Positions 30,123 to 41,708 of a DNA stretch of 64,000 nt are shown here, piece by piece. Under the pieces are notes generated by a model. That model saw nothing but the letters and a program-made list of their open reading frames with translations, had not been told where the DNA came from and did no database searches. Source of the DNA: Rhodotorula mucilaginosa (taxonomy: Eukaryota; Basidiomycota; Microbotryomycetes; Sporidiobolales; Sporidiobolaceae); contig CP137868.1 in the NCBI GenBank assembly GCA_034406715.1, positions 124,001 to 188,000 of the forward strand. The letters are read 5' to 3'. The stretch's first letter is position 1. Each line of letters starts with the position of its first letter. The position numbers were made by a program, and so were the translations under genes.

Positions 30123-33100
30123 ATGGGTTCTCCTTCGCAAGCACAGGCGCCTCCTCAACCGAGCCTGTCCAAGAAGCCCTCGATCTCGATCCGCAGAATG
30201 GCCGGCCAGTCGAGCCATCCGTCGTCGTCCGCGTCGACGCCAAAGGCAGAGACGGCGACGCCGCCCCTCTCGCTCGACATCTCTGCAGCCGCTGCCATCT
30301 CGCCCGCCGACGGGTCCGTCCAGGTCCCCCTCAAGCAGTCGGTCCAGCCGCGAGAGGCCGGCGCGCCGAGTCTGAACGCGACCGCGAGTCCGCTCCCCGT
30401 CACCCAGCAGGGCGTCACGCCGCCGCTCACCACCAGCGGTGCCAAGGTCAACAAGCAGCAGCAGAAGCAGGCCGATGATGCGCACGACCGTGGCTACGAG
30501 GGAGAAGCTGAAACGCAGACTGACGCCGTTGGGGGCGACGAGTCGGATGACACGACCGGTCCCAACTCGGCTCGCGCGAGTCGCACCAACAGCAACGCTG
30601 GCCTCGGAAGGCGCCCGACCCTCAGCAAGCGCGGAGAGTCCGGCATCCTCGGTCACGACTATGCCGACTCGCAACAGGCCGCCGCCGCCGCCTCTCCCAG
30701 TCTCGCGAGCCAGAGGCAACAGGCCGACACCGAAAAGGAACACCCGCTGTCCGAACACATCGGTCACCGGAACCGGAACCCGTCCAGCGCTTCGCACACG
30801 CACCCGACATTGCCCGTCCGTCCGGGCAAGAACGGCCACGGCGGCGCAAAGGCCCGCTCGCCCAGCGTCACGAGCACTCGTTCCGCCGAGGCGACGAGCC
30901 ACCCGTTCCCGACTCCGGGATTCAAGCCGAACAACGGCTTCCAGTTTGACAAGTGGAAGTCGGTCGAGGAGATGCGCCTCGAAGAGGACGAGCGTCACGA
31001 GAAGCACTGGAAGCGATGGGGTCCTTACCTCTCGGAGCGACAGTGGGTGCGTTGCGGATTCTTTGTCGACCTGACTGCCCCCTCGTCCCGACGACTGACT
31101 GCGGAACACGCGCTTGATCATGCAGGCGACGGTCCGCGAGGACTACTCGGCCAACGGCGACGCGTGGACTCATTTCCCGCACGACCACGCCCGCTCTCGC
31201 GCCTACCGCTGGGGAGAAGACGGCATCGCCGGACTCTCGGACAACCATGCGCGCCTCTGCTTCTCGCTCGCCATGTGGAACGGCGTCGACCCGATCCTCA
31301 AGGAACGCCTGTTCGGCACGACCGGTCACCAGGGCAACCACGGCGAGGACGTCAAGGAACTGTACTGGTACCTCGATTCGACCCCGACCCACTCGTACAT
31401 GAAGATGCTGTACAAGTACCCGCAGCGGCCGTACCCGTACGAGCAGTTGGTCCGCGAGTCGACCAACCGCAGCCGCGACGTTCCCGAGTACGAGATCACC
31501 GACACGGACGCGTTCGACGACAACCGCTACTGGGATGTCTTTGTCGAGGTGCGCTTTGACCTGTTCTCTCGGTTCGCGCCTGCACGGGAAGTTGAACTGA
31601 TCCAACTCCGGCGTCCTCACACAGTACGCCAAGGACGAAGACAATGCGGATGGCGTTTCGATCCGCGTCACGGCCTACAACCGTGGACCCGAGCCGGCGA
31701 CGCTGCACATCATCCCGCAGCTCTTCTTCCGCAACACGTGGGCTTGGTCCAAGGAGCGACCCGAAGGCAAGGCCATGCCGTCGATGGAACAGGTCGCCGA
31801 CGGCGTCGTCCAGGCCGACCACGAGTCGCTCGGTCGCTACTACTTCTACGCCAACACGTCGCCGGCCCCGATCGGACCTCGCCGTCGCAAAGACCAACAC
31901 GAGACGGTCTTTGTCGAAGACACCGTCACGCCCGAACTCTTGTTCACCGACAACGACACCAACTTGTCGCGCTTGTACGGCGTGCCGAACAAGGTGCCGT
32001 TCACGAAGGATGCGTTCCATGATCACATCATCCCATCGCACCGCCCTCCGATGCCGGAACCTTCCAAGGGAGAAGAGGTCGACGGCGAAGCGCACGAGGA
32101 GGAAGACGGCACGGCGACCCCCCGCGCCGAAGACACGCGCCAGTTTGTCAACCCGGAGAAGCGCGGCACCAAAGTTGGCGCGCACTACACGTTCAGCGAC
32201 GTTCCGGGCAATGGCGGTTGCGCGGTCGTCCGGCTCAAGTTGACGCCCCGCTCGGCCGAGGAAGACCCGTCGATCCTTGACGAGGAATCGTTCGACATGG
32301 TCATGGAGGAGCGCCGCATGGACTCGGACGAGTTCTACTCGCGCTTCAACTCGGGCGCGCTCAGTGACGACCTCCGCAACGTGATGCGCCAGGCCCTCTC
32401 GGGCATGCTCTGGTGGGTTTCCTTACGCTTTCTCTCTCTCGGAGTCGTCCACCTTTGCTGACTTTTGCCCGCCGTCCTCCTCCACAGGACGAAGCAGTTC
32501 TACATGTTTATCCAAAAGGAGTGGATCGAGGGCGACCCCGGCCAGCCTCCTCCCCCGCCCGAGCGCAAAAACATCCGCAACAAGGATTGGAAGCACATGC
32601 ACGTCGAAGACATTCTCTCGATGCCCGACAAGTGGGAATACCCGTTCTTTGCCATCTGGGACTCGGTGCGTGTCCTCTCTCTGAGAAAAAGCAGGAAAGA
32701 GAATCTGACTCGCCTCCTTCGCCATCACACAGGCCTTCCACTGCATTCCGCTTGCGATGATCGACCCGGCGTACGCCAAGAAGCAGCTCGATATCATGAC
32801 TCGCGAATGGTACATGAAGCCCGACGGCGCGCTGCCCGCTTACGAATGGAACTTTGGCGACGTCAACCCGCCGGTGCACGCTTGGTGCGCCGTTTTCCCC
32901 TCTCTCTTCGGCCCCTCCCTGTGGCAGGGAACTTACCGCTTTGCGCGCTTCCAGGGCAACCTTCCGTGTCTTCAAGATTGAGCGCAAGATGCACGGCCGT
33001 GAAGATCTCGCCTTCCTTGAGCGTGTCTTCCAGAAGCTCATGCTCAACTTTACCTGGTGAGTTTGGCTCGACCTTGATGAATCGTAACGGCTGCTGATAC

Positions 33101-34862
33101 ACGGTCGCCGCACAAAAGGTGGGTCAACCGGAAAGACTCGGCCGGCGAGAACGTCTTCGAAGGCGGCTTCCTCGGCCTCGACAACATTTCGCCGTTCAAC
33201 CGATCCGAACGCCTGCCCGCCGGCGGCACGATGCGCCAAGCCGACGGAACTGGGTGGATGGGCTTCTACTCGCTCACCATGCTCAACATTGCGCTCGAGC
33301 TCGCCAAGCACAACCCGGTCTACGAGGATATCGCGTCCAAGTTCTTCGAGCACGTGAGTCGGTGCGGAAAACCCTGTGCCGCGAAACCTTCGCTGACGCG
33401 CAGTTACAATCCATTAGTTCTTGTACATTGCCGACGCGATGACTTTCCACAACGGCGAGGTCGGCGAGGTCTCGCTCTGGAACGACGAGGAGGGCTTTTA
33501 CTTCGACGCCGTGCGTGCTTTCCATGCTCGCCGGGCGATGAAGACTCGCATGCTCATACCTTTCCTCCTCTCGCAGATCTCGTGGGGTCCGGAAACCTTG
33601 CAGCAGCTGCCGATCCGCAGCCTGGTCGGTCTCATTCCGCTCTATGCGACGCTCACCCTCGAGCCGTCGACGCTCAAGAAGTTCCCCGGCTTCAAGAAGC
33701 GCATGGAGTGGTTCATCCAGAACCGCCCGAGCATCTGGAAGCGCAACATTGCCAACATGTCCGGTGCGTGTCCGACAAGGGCCGTATTCTCCTGGAGATA
33801 TGTCCACTGACGGTGCTTGACGTTGGCAGTCGGCGGAAAGGGAGACCGTCGTCTTCTTGCTCTCGCGAGCGAAGACCGCTTGCGCCGCATCTTGCAGCGC
33901 ATGCTCGACGAGAACGAGTTCCTCAGTGACTATGGCATCCGATCGTGAGCATTTTCCTACCCGGAAGTCCTATTTCTTGAAGCGCGCGCTGATCCCTCTT
34001 CGGCATCACCAGGCTCTCTCTGTGGCACAAGGACCACCCGTGGTCAACGCAGATCAACGGCGAAGAGTTCAGTGTCCACTACTGGCCGGGCGACTCGCTC
34101 AGCGGCATGTTTGGCGGCAACTCGAACTGGCGCGGTCCGATCTGGCTGGCCACGACTTTCCTCTTGATCGAGAGTCTGCAGCGGTTCTACCAGTACTACG
34201 GCAACAGCCTCAAGGTGTACGTAGTGCACTGTGCTTTCTACCTAACGGCGGAATGCTCACTCGCACCTGTTCCTGTCCACAGTGAATGCCCGACCGGCAG
34301 CGGTGATTACATGCACCTCGCGCAGGTCGCTGAAGAGATCCAGCACCGCGTCATCAACCTCTTTGCTCGCGACAACGAGGGCAACCGTGCTTGCAACGGT
34401 GGCAGCGAGCTGCTCAACAAAGACCCGCACTTCCGCGACTACGTTCCCTTCCACGGTGCGTTTCTCTCTCTCGCGCAACGAGTCCGATCCGTACTGACGA
34501 AATCGCCTCCATCCGCTAGAGTTCTTCCACGCCGACTCGGGCAAGGGTCTCGGAGCTTCCCACCAGACTGGTTGGACTGGGTGAGTTTCTCCGATGCGGG
34601 CATTTTCGCTCCTTCCACCAATGCTCATGCTTTTCGCGCCCCTTTCGCTTGCAGTCTCGTTGCCTACTTCATCTGGAACGCCGGCTCGACCGCACGCTTG
34701 CCGCGCACTCCTCGCACGCCCCGCTCGGTCGCTGCGCACTACTTCGACGAGGTCGCGACCCCCGGTGCGTCGGAGGCCGAGATGTCTGCCTGGGAAAGTC
34801 GCTCGGCGAGCGAGTTCGAGCAGGACCTCGACGACGACGAGGTTGGTCCCGAAGACTTGTAG
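30123..34862 (+). CDS. GH63-type glycoside hydrolase, soluble bacterial-like form
   Basis: Exons join(30123..31046, 31126..31548, 31625..32412, 32488..32665, 32733..32884, 32955..33056, 33119..33353, 33418..33510, 33577..33763, 33830..33944, 34013..34216, 34283..34455, 34520..34580, 34655..34862), 1280 aa. About 270 disordered residues precede a core starting [14 protein letters not shown]. Core motifs: [67 protein letters not shown] and [12 protein letters not shown]. These are typical of the soluble 'glucosidase' branch of clan GH63 common in bacteria, some members of which act on mannosylglycerate or glucosylglycerate. It is not the ER processing glucosidase I: there is no N-terminal membrane anchor. 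The substrate here is unknown. It is tail to tail with the Zn2Cys6 gene. Confidence 0.88.
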
Positions 34863-35021
34863 ATACAAAATCGACGATATCATTGGATCGCGCCTGTATA
34901 GACAGATTGTGCAACTGCAATTTCTTTTTCCGTGTTCTCTAGACTGCACTGTGGTACTCCTACAAACGGGATTCAGTTCGTTCAGATACAAAAAGCGGGG
35001 GATTGATGGTTCGGAGGGCGC

Positions 35022-38000
35022 TCATGCCGCCGCCGCCGCCGGCAGCTCTGTTTCTGCCGGCGCTGCCAACTCGCTGCTCTCGGCTTGCGCCGCGCTTTCC
35101 ACCTTGATCTCGACCTGTTGAGGCTGGTTCGCCGACGCACTTTGATCCGTTTGCGAACCTCCTCCGTTGGCTGCGTCGACGTGCGCCGACTCATCCGCGG
35201 TCGTAGACGCCGCCGGAACCGCAGGACTCGTTGGGCCGTGATCGAAAGAGAAAGCCGGGGTCGTCCCGGAGGGACCGGCAGACGTCGCAGCATTGCCGTT
35301 CGTCTTTGGTGTCGGACTAGACGGTCTCGAGTGGAAAGGCGTGATCGAGAAGGGGTCATTCGGGTTGCCCGAGAAGACGCTGGCGAAAGAAGAGAGGTCA
35401 GCGATCAGCGTTGCGCGACGTGAAAGGGCACGCAGAAGGCATGCGGAAGACGTACGTTCCAGAGCCGCCGCTCAGTCCTGCGAGGACGCTGCCATCGTAG
35501 CCGGGCTGTGCGAGACGATCGTTAGATCAGACGACTAGGCAGGTTGCCGAGCACGGGAAAACACGACGAACCATGAGCATGCTCGACCAGAACCCGTTCG
35601 CGCTGAGCACGTCGTCCACGGCAAGCGCGTCAAACGCGGCCCCTCCCTCGCCGGGTCCGAATTCGTTGCCGCCGTTGACTCCTATCCCGAACGAGAAGCC
35701 GAGAGTGCCGAGCTCGGCAGGTGGGAGGCCCGTGTTGGCGACGCTGAAATCGCCGAGACCTTCCGGACCTTGCGAGGGTGCACGGGACCGAGCGAGCGAC
35801 TCGAGTCCTGCGGCGAGGGTCGAGGCGCCATCGACAGTGTCGGCATGCGCGGTGTACGGGTTCGCGACGCCAAAAATTCCGGGAGCAGGAGAGCCAGGGC
35901 GAGTGCCGGCGCGCGAGTTGGCCGCAGTACGAGGACCGTTGAGCTTGTTGTCAATCAACATGCGCAAGAATGACGCGTCTGTAGATCAGAAACAAGAGGG
36001 TCAGAAGATCAATCGCTGCTTGCGAAGAGGTCTGCGGCTGGTAACTCACAGAGAGCAGGCGTGTGCTGCTCGTCCACCGCCGCTTCCTCGAGAACGTCGG
36101 CGAGCTGCGTGACGAGGCGCATCGCGACAGCCTCGTCGATGAACGAGGCGAACGTGGGCGAAACAAGCTTGAGCAGGAAGACCGCCGCGTAGCTCGCGTA
36201 GACAAACGTCGAGTCCTGCGTCACACGCGAGATGAAACGGCGATGTAAGTAAGTGCGGATCGGCCGCGATGACAACAAGCCAAACTCACGATGGCATATC
36301 GCAAGATCCCTCTTGGCGCGAAAAAGTCACGCAAGAGGACGATCATCCGCTCGGCCGACTCGAAGCAGAGGACGCAGTACCCCGGCATGTCGACGACCGC
36401 GGCCGGGTCGTCCAACGCATGCTGGACGGCAAACGAGAGCAAAAACAATCGGTAGTAGGCCCAGTAGAAGTCTCGCATCGTCGCGCGGATGATGAGCTGG
36501 TTCTGGTCCGGTTCGACCGAAGCGATCTTGGGATCGCTCCAATCTTGACGCCACGAGTCGAGTTGTTGCAAAAAGGCGCGCATGAGCATCGGGTAGTCGA
36601 GGTTGGCGTTCAAGCCAGAGACGGAGCGGGTATCGGAATAGAGGACATCGATCATGCGACCCTGTGCACGCGACGCGGGTCAGCTCGGAAGGGAAGGAAA
36701 GCGTCGCCCGTCTCGCTCTGAACACTCACGACAATCCTCATGAGTTCAGCCATCGCGCTCAGTCCCGGGTCGGAAGAGATCGCTCCCGGTCCACGCCACC
36801 ACGTCGGCGCGCTGCGAATGATGAAGTCTTCCCTCGCGATCGAGTAGGGCTTGCCCATTTGGGTCGACACACTGCAATGAGATGAGTTGACGAGTCGTAA
36901 TTAGATCGTGTGCGAGTCGGGACCATGCAAAGACCAGTGACAACGAATACGTACGAGTGATCGATGATGTAGGCATACATCCAGGTCCGTTCGCGGTTCG
37001 CCAGTTCGCGCTCGTACAAGGCGCGAGTCTCGTCGCTCACATCCGGCGGCAGCTGCGCGATCGTCTTGCGGTGCAAGTTGAGGTCGGTCGCCATGCGGAT
37101 CGCAATGCCGCTGAACTGGTCTGCGAGGGGCGGGGAGATGACGAGAAGTGAGCGAGCACGTTCCGTGCCGTCGATTCTCCCAAACCCAGGTACTTACACG
37201 TCCGCTCTTCCTCGAAACGCTCCGCCGGCTGGTTCCAGTTGCACAGCAGCAAAAAGCCCTGGCAAATCTCGGTACTCTTGTAACCCTTGGTCATGACGTC
37301 GAACGCGATCCGCTTGGCGATCCGCAAGCACTTGCGGTAGAGGTCATCCTTTCGTTTCGTGTAGTAGCGCGCGGCGACAGTGCAGACTGTTTTTCCCGCG
37401 AGGGGGGGTTGAATCAGCGCCTCCGAGCTCAAGACCTTCCGCATGCGCGCAGACTTACTGCAGGTGAAGAGGAACGGGCTGCGACTCCCCGTCGCGGCCG
37501 GAGTGTGGATCTCGGGGTCGAGAACGGGCGAATGCCGACTGCAGTGCTCAAAGTAGAGCGCAAACAGCTCAACGACCTCCTCAATCGAGACAATCTTTTC
37601 TTCGAGGAGCGCGGGCGGCATCCGTTGTTCGATGACGATGCGGCGTAGAGGCAAGACTGCGCGTGGAGAACAGGCGCGTATTAGCACCACGATCGCGCGC
37701 GGAGTCGAAAGGGGGTCTCGCAGAATGCGTGTCGGATAACGTACTGTTCATGGGACCGGGCGCGAAATAGTTCCGGTTCGCCATTCCGAGGTCCTTCTTC
37801 CGTTTCTTCCGTTCCGGTCCTTCTTCATCCCCTTCGCCCTCGCCCTCGTCCTCCTCCTGGATGGTACCGTTCTCCCCCTCTTTCGAGACCTTCTTGGCTT
37901 TCCCTTTCCCCTTTCCCTTGCCCTTCCCTTTGCCCTTGCCAGAAGAAGAGCGAGGTTCGTCGACGCCGTCAATCTCGTCAGTTGTGACGTCGTACTCTTC

Positions 38001-39712
38001 GGTCAAATCGACTGGTCGCTTGCGGGTGTTGCGCAGGGACGCTTCGGCAAGGAGTCCGAGGCTAAATAGATCCGAGGAAGAAGAGGAACGCGAGGGTGAG
38101 TTTTACGATGGGATCCACGCACGGGTACGAGGGCGGGAAAAGAGGACCAACGTACGGGTTTAAAGTGTTGTCGGGCAACGAGTGCAGCCGCGGACTGCCG
38201 TCGACGGCGTTCGGGTCCTTGATCCCGCTCCACTCCATCGGACTGCTCTTGCTCGTACTGCTCCCCGGCGCGCTCGTCACCCTCGTATGTAACCCACCGG
38301 GTCCACTCCCTCCATTACTGCTCGCCGGAGCAGAAGGGACGTTCCCCGATGCGGATCCGGATCCGGGCCCCGCAAAGTGAACATGATGGTGTTGGTGGTG
38401 CGCCGGATGAGGCGCGTGCGGCAAAGGCGGCATCGGCATCGTATGCGGCGGATGACCGCCCGTACGACTCGGTCCAATCTCGGAATGGGCGCCGATCGCC
38501 CCTCCGCCTTCGAAGCGGATCCCTTCGGCGTGCGCGAGCGAAGGCAACACGATCGGGTCTCGGCGCGTGATGGCACTCTCGGGGTTACTGTCCCCGCTGC
38601 GGTGGGACGTGAGAGGTGGGCGGGAAGAAGTAGGGCCTGAGGCGGAGGCGGAAGAGGGAGTTCCGGAAGCGCGACCGGCGCGGATCGACTCGAGGGCGGA
38701 AGCGACCACGCCCGGGTCGACGCCGACGTGAACGTCGCCGCGACCTTCTGCGCCACCGGGACCGGAATCGAGCGTCGAGTACGGCATGCGGGCGTTGGCG
38801 TCGGTGACGAGTCCGCCCGAGCCGGCGATCAGGCCCGGGTTGGAGATCGACGCGAGGACGGATTCGAGTTTCGCTTCCATCGACTTGAGCGACTTGGCCT
38901 GCGCGTGGACGTGTCCGGTTTCGGGGTGCCGGTTAGCTTGGGAATCATGTCCGGGCAACGGGCGACCATGCGTATGGCAGATGGCCTCGGACAAAAACAG
39001 GTGCGAGAGGATAAACTCACCATCGCATCGGTCTTGCGGTTGCTCCGCTTGCCGCGCTGACTCTCCTCAAAGATGCACTGCGAGTCGTCGGGTGCCGTGC
39101 GAAGAGTTATGAGTTTTCGTTGTTTGGCCTGTAAGAGCGGACGCTAGACGATTCCCCAAAAGACTAACCTCGTGGCCTCCTTGCCTGCATCGTTTGCACG
39201 GAGGTCCGTTCTCGGCTTCGGTGCACCTCATCTGCGCGCAGGGCAGAGTTCAACGTGTCAGTACCTCTTGGGCGCGCGCGCGCGAGAGAGAGAGAGAGGC
39301 TGAGGCTGACCTTGAGCCTCCTGCAGTGCAAGCACGCCCTCGCCCCGCGGGTCGGTTTCTTCTTCTCGCCGCCCTGCCCATCCAGACCTTCCGCGGCATC
39401 GTCTGCTCCAGTTCCGGCCCCTCCTGCGGCTGATCCGCGCGTGTTGGGACCGGGCGAGTCCGAGTACTGATCGTCATCGGCTGCCGGTCCTCCGCCAAAG
39501 TTGTTGTTGTTGTTGTTTGAGGCGGGGTCGACGGGCAAGCCAGGAGGAGGGAGGCCATAGTCTTGATCTGACTGGGCGTAGCCTGCACCCGCGCTGGTCG
39601 ACTGCTGAGGTGGCTGCTGCTGCTGTTGCTGCTGTTGTTGACCCCACGGCGGAGCAGGAGACGCCGAGTACGTGGGCGGATAGAACGACGGCAGCTGGTG
39701 ACGGTGCGCCAT
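35022..39712 (-). CDS. Zn(II)2Cys6 transcription factor, fungal-specific
   Basis: Complement of join(35022..35379, 35456..35505, 35572..35978, 36050..36215, 36290..36661, 36730..36871, 36955..37120, 37198..37386, 37459..37656, 37745..38061, 38156..38898, 39021..39077, 39169..39231, 39311..39712), 1209 aa. The zinc cluster is complete: C127-x2-C130-x6-C137-x8-C146-x2-C149-x6-C156 within ARACLHCRRLK, MRC and PCKRCRQGGHEC. It is split over three exons and followed by a basic linker (QRGKRSNRK) and a coiled coil. The fungal regulatory domain runs through the middle (FLFTCICTVAARYYTKRK, FSGIAIRMATDLNLHRK, TWMYAYIIDHS, MGKPYSIAREDF). Poly-Gln, poly-Asn, GKGKGK and acidic tracts flank it. Target genes are unknown. 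Confidence 0.9.
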
Positions 39713-39996
39713 CTCTTCTCTGCACCCTGTTACAGTCGCTTAGGCGCTGGTCGGAGCGCGTTCCCTGCCGAGTCGAGTCGACGCGGTGCCGTTGCGATCC
39801 GCGGTTCAGCCCACTGGCGAGGGGGTTCCTCGAGTTCTGCACAGCGAGAGAACGTGCTGCGGCGAGTGGAGCGCTGTTCTGTGAGCTCGTGCGACGCTTT
39901 CCGAGGTCCTGCTTGTGCTCCGGAGCGGTCGATCCGAATTCGAACGAGTTCCGTCCGGGCGGCGAGAGGTTGAGCCCGAGTCCCGACCTCGCTCTG

Positions 39997-40036
<40 letters not shown>

Positions 40037-40776
40037 CAGCTGGACACGGCTGCTCATTCGCATGGTCTAACAGTGCCCCGTTGCCTCCCGCAGCATCAAC
40101 TCCAGGGAACCATCGCGCACCCCGGCCTTCGTCCCACAGCTGGTCATCCCGCGGGCTATCTCCGCTAACTCCTCTCGGCCACAGGCCGGAGCGCTCGTCT
40201 TTTCATACGCACAATTCTGCGAAGCAGCTGAGTTCCGCCTCCAAAGCTGGCAGCTGCTCGCATGTGACAGATGCATTGCATGCCATGACGGTTCGCTCTT
40301 ATCCGAGCTCGAAACGTCAATGCGACACCTAGCCTCATGAGCTTGCATGATCCGAGGCCGCATTCGTTTCGAGCCCGGCCTATTGCATGCGCAGCATATC
40401 TGGCTTAAGCTTACAAGAATTCGATGTCAGCTCGACGACGTTGCAATTGACCAGCCGACCGGCCGGTAGCGATTCGGCTCAGCAGTGCCTCGCGCCTCGA
40501 AGCTGCGTTAACGTCTCGGCTCGCGCTGCGAGTCGCTCCTCTTCGCTCATCGGCACGCTCCAGCGCAGCTATCAAAAGGCGAAGTTACGTATCCCAATTT
40601 GCTCCAAGTATGCGACCCGCTGCTGCGCTGCCGCTCGCTCCGTTGTGCTATGACATCAAGCGAGGTAGATCGCCCGCCTCCGCTGGTCCTCGCCTCTCTC
40701 TCTCAAAACACCACCACCCAGCTCTCGACAAACACTTCTCCCCTCAAACCATACCGTTGAAGGAAACCAACAAGTC
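39713..40776. promoter_or_regulatory. Divergent intergenic region with CT repeat
   Basis: 1.06 kb between the start codons of the transcription factor and the short unknown gene. It contains a long CT tract (separate entry). No RNA gene or motif-bearing ORF was seen. Confidence 0.45.
40001..40034 (+). repeat. (CT)17 microsatellite
   Basis: An unbroken run of 17 CT units about 290-320 bp upstream of the transcription factor ATG (a GA tract on that gene's strand). Confidence 0.95.
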
Positions 40777-41504
40777 ATGGCAGAAGCCTTGATGCTCCGA
40801 GCGCCAACCTCGCGCCTCGCAACCCAGATCCGCACGCACGCTCGCGTTCTCGCGTCGTTGAAACTGAGACCGGCACCGGGAGAGTATTCCTGCGCCGCCG
40901 CGGCACCGCCCCGACCGACTCAAGACCGAGCGGAGAAGGTTATCAACTTGACGAGCGAGGAGCGGGCCAAACTCGACCGAGAACAGCAACAAGGCGACGA
41001 GTTGGCAGGTGCCGCTCCAGCTGCCGCGCCGGAGGAAACACCGCTCCTCAGTACAGGCAAGACAGCCCTCCGAGCAGCGACAACAACAAAGCCATCGACG
41101 AGTCAAGTGAGTCTGCACCGGTTGACTTTCGACTTTTTCTTTAGACGCGCGCTGACCTTGATTCGTTCAGTCTCGAGTACCTCCGCGGACGACAAACACG
41201 TCAGAATGGGAACCGTCCCGGGTAGAGTAGGTCCCCACGAGGACGGAGCCCGTCATCCGGAACCTCTACAGATACTGACACGCGCTGTCCGCTTCTGTGC
41301 AGCCACTCGCATCAAGACATGCCGCCCGCTCCGCCGCGTCGTCTTCGCCCCGGGCAGGCATCAGCAGCAGCTGCGCTCTCGTACCGTCCGCAAGGTCCCC
41401 GATCGAGGTCGCGGTCCCCGGGCCGACGAGGGTGGGATGCAGACGTTGCGACCACCAGCGACAAAAGCGGTCTCTGCGAGCGACGCACCGACCTGCGCGC
41501 GTGA
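40777..41504 (+). CDS. Uncharacterised small protein
   Basis: Exons join(40777..41106, 41171..41226, 41303..41504), 195 aa, all in phase with good splice signals. The N-terminus MAEALMLRAPTSRLATQIRT is rich in Arg and Ala with few acidic residues and could be a mitochondrial presequence. A charged segment NLTSEERAKLDREQQQ follows. The C-terminal half is Pro/Arg/Ser-rich (GPRSRSRSPGRRGWDADV) and ends CERRTDLRA. I do not recognise a family. The frame of exon 3 is chosen by phase; another frame is also open there, so the C-terminus is less sure. Confidence 0.5.
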
Positions 41505-41653
41505 ACAAGGTCCCTCGCGATTCGCAATCTGGATAGAGCCGTTGATTCTGCTTGCAACATAAATCGCGTGTATGTAGAAAAAGCTGCGATTTGATCGAGA
41601 ATCGGAGAGTCTCCGACAGCTTCTCGGCCGGGCGACGGTTCGGTCTTGCGTCT

Positions 41654-41670
41654 CGCTCTCTCTCTCTCTC
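41654..41670 (+). repeat. CT-rich tract in GGT leader
   Basis: About eight CT units 40-55 bp upstream of the GGT start codon. Pyrimidine-rich leaders are common in highly expressed fungal genes. Confidence 0.7.
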
Positions 41671-41708
41671 GGACCGTGACCGGAGGAGCTAGAGCAAGGC
41701 AGAGAAGA

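Noticed and set aside
29148-31121. 657-aa open frame on the minus strand
   Set aside because: It lies opposite the glycine-rich and GH63-type genes, crosses their promoter gap, and has no domain.
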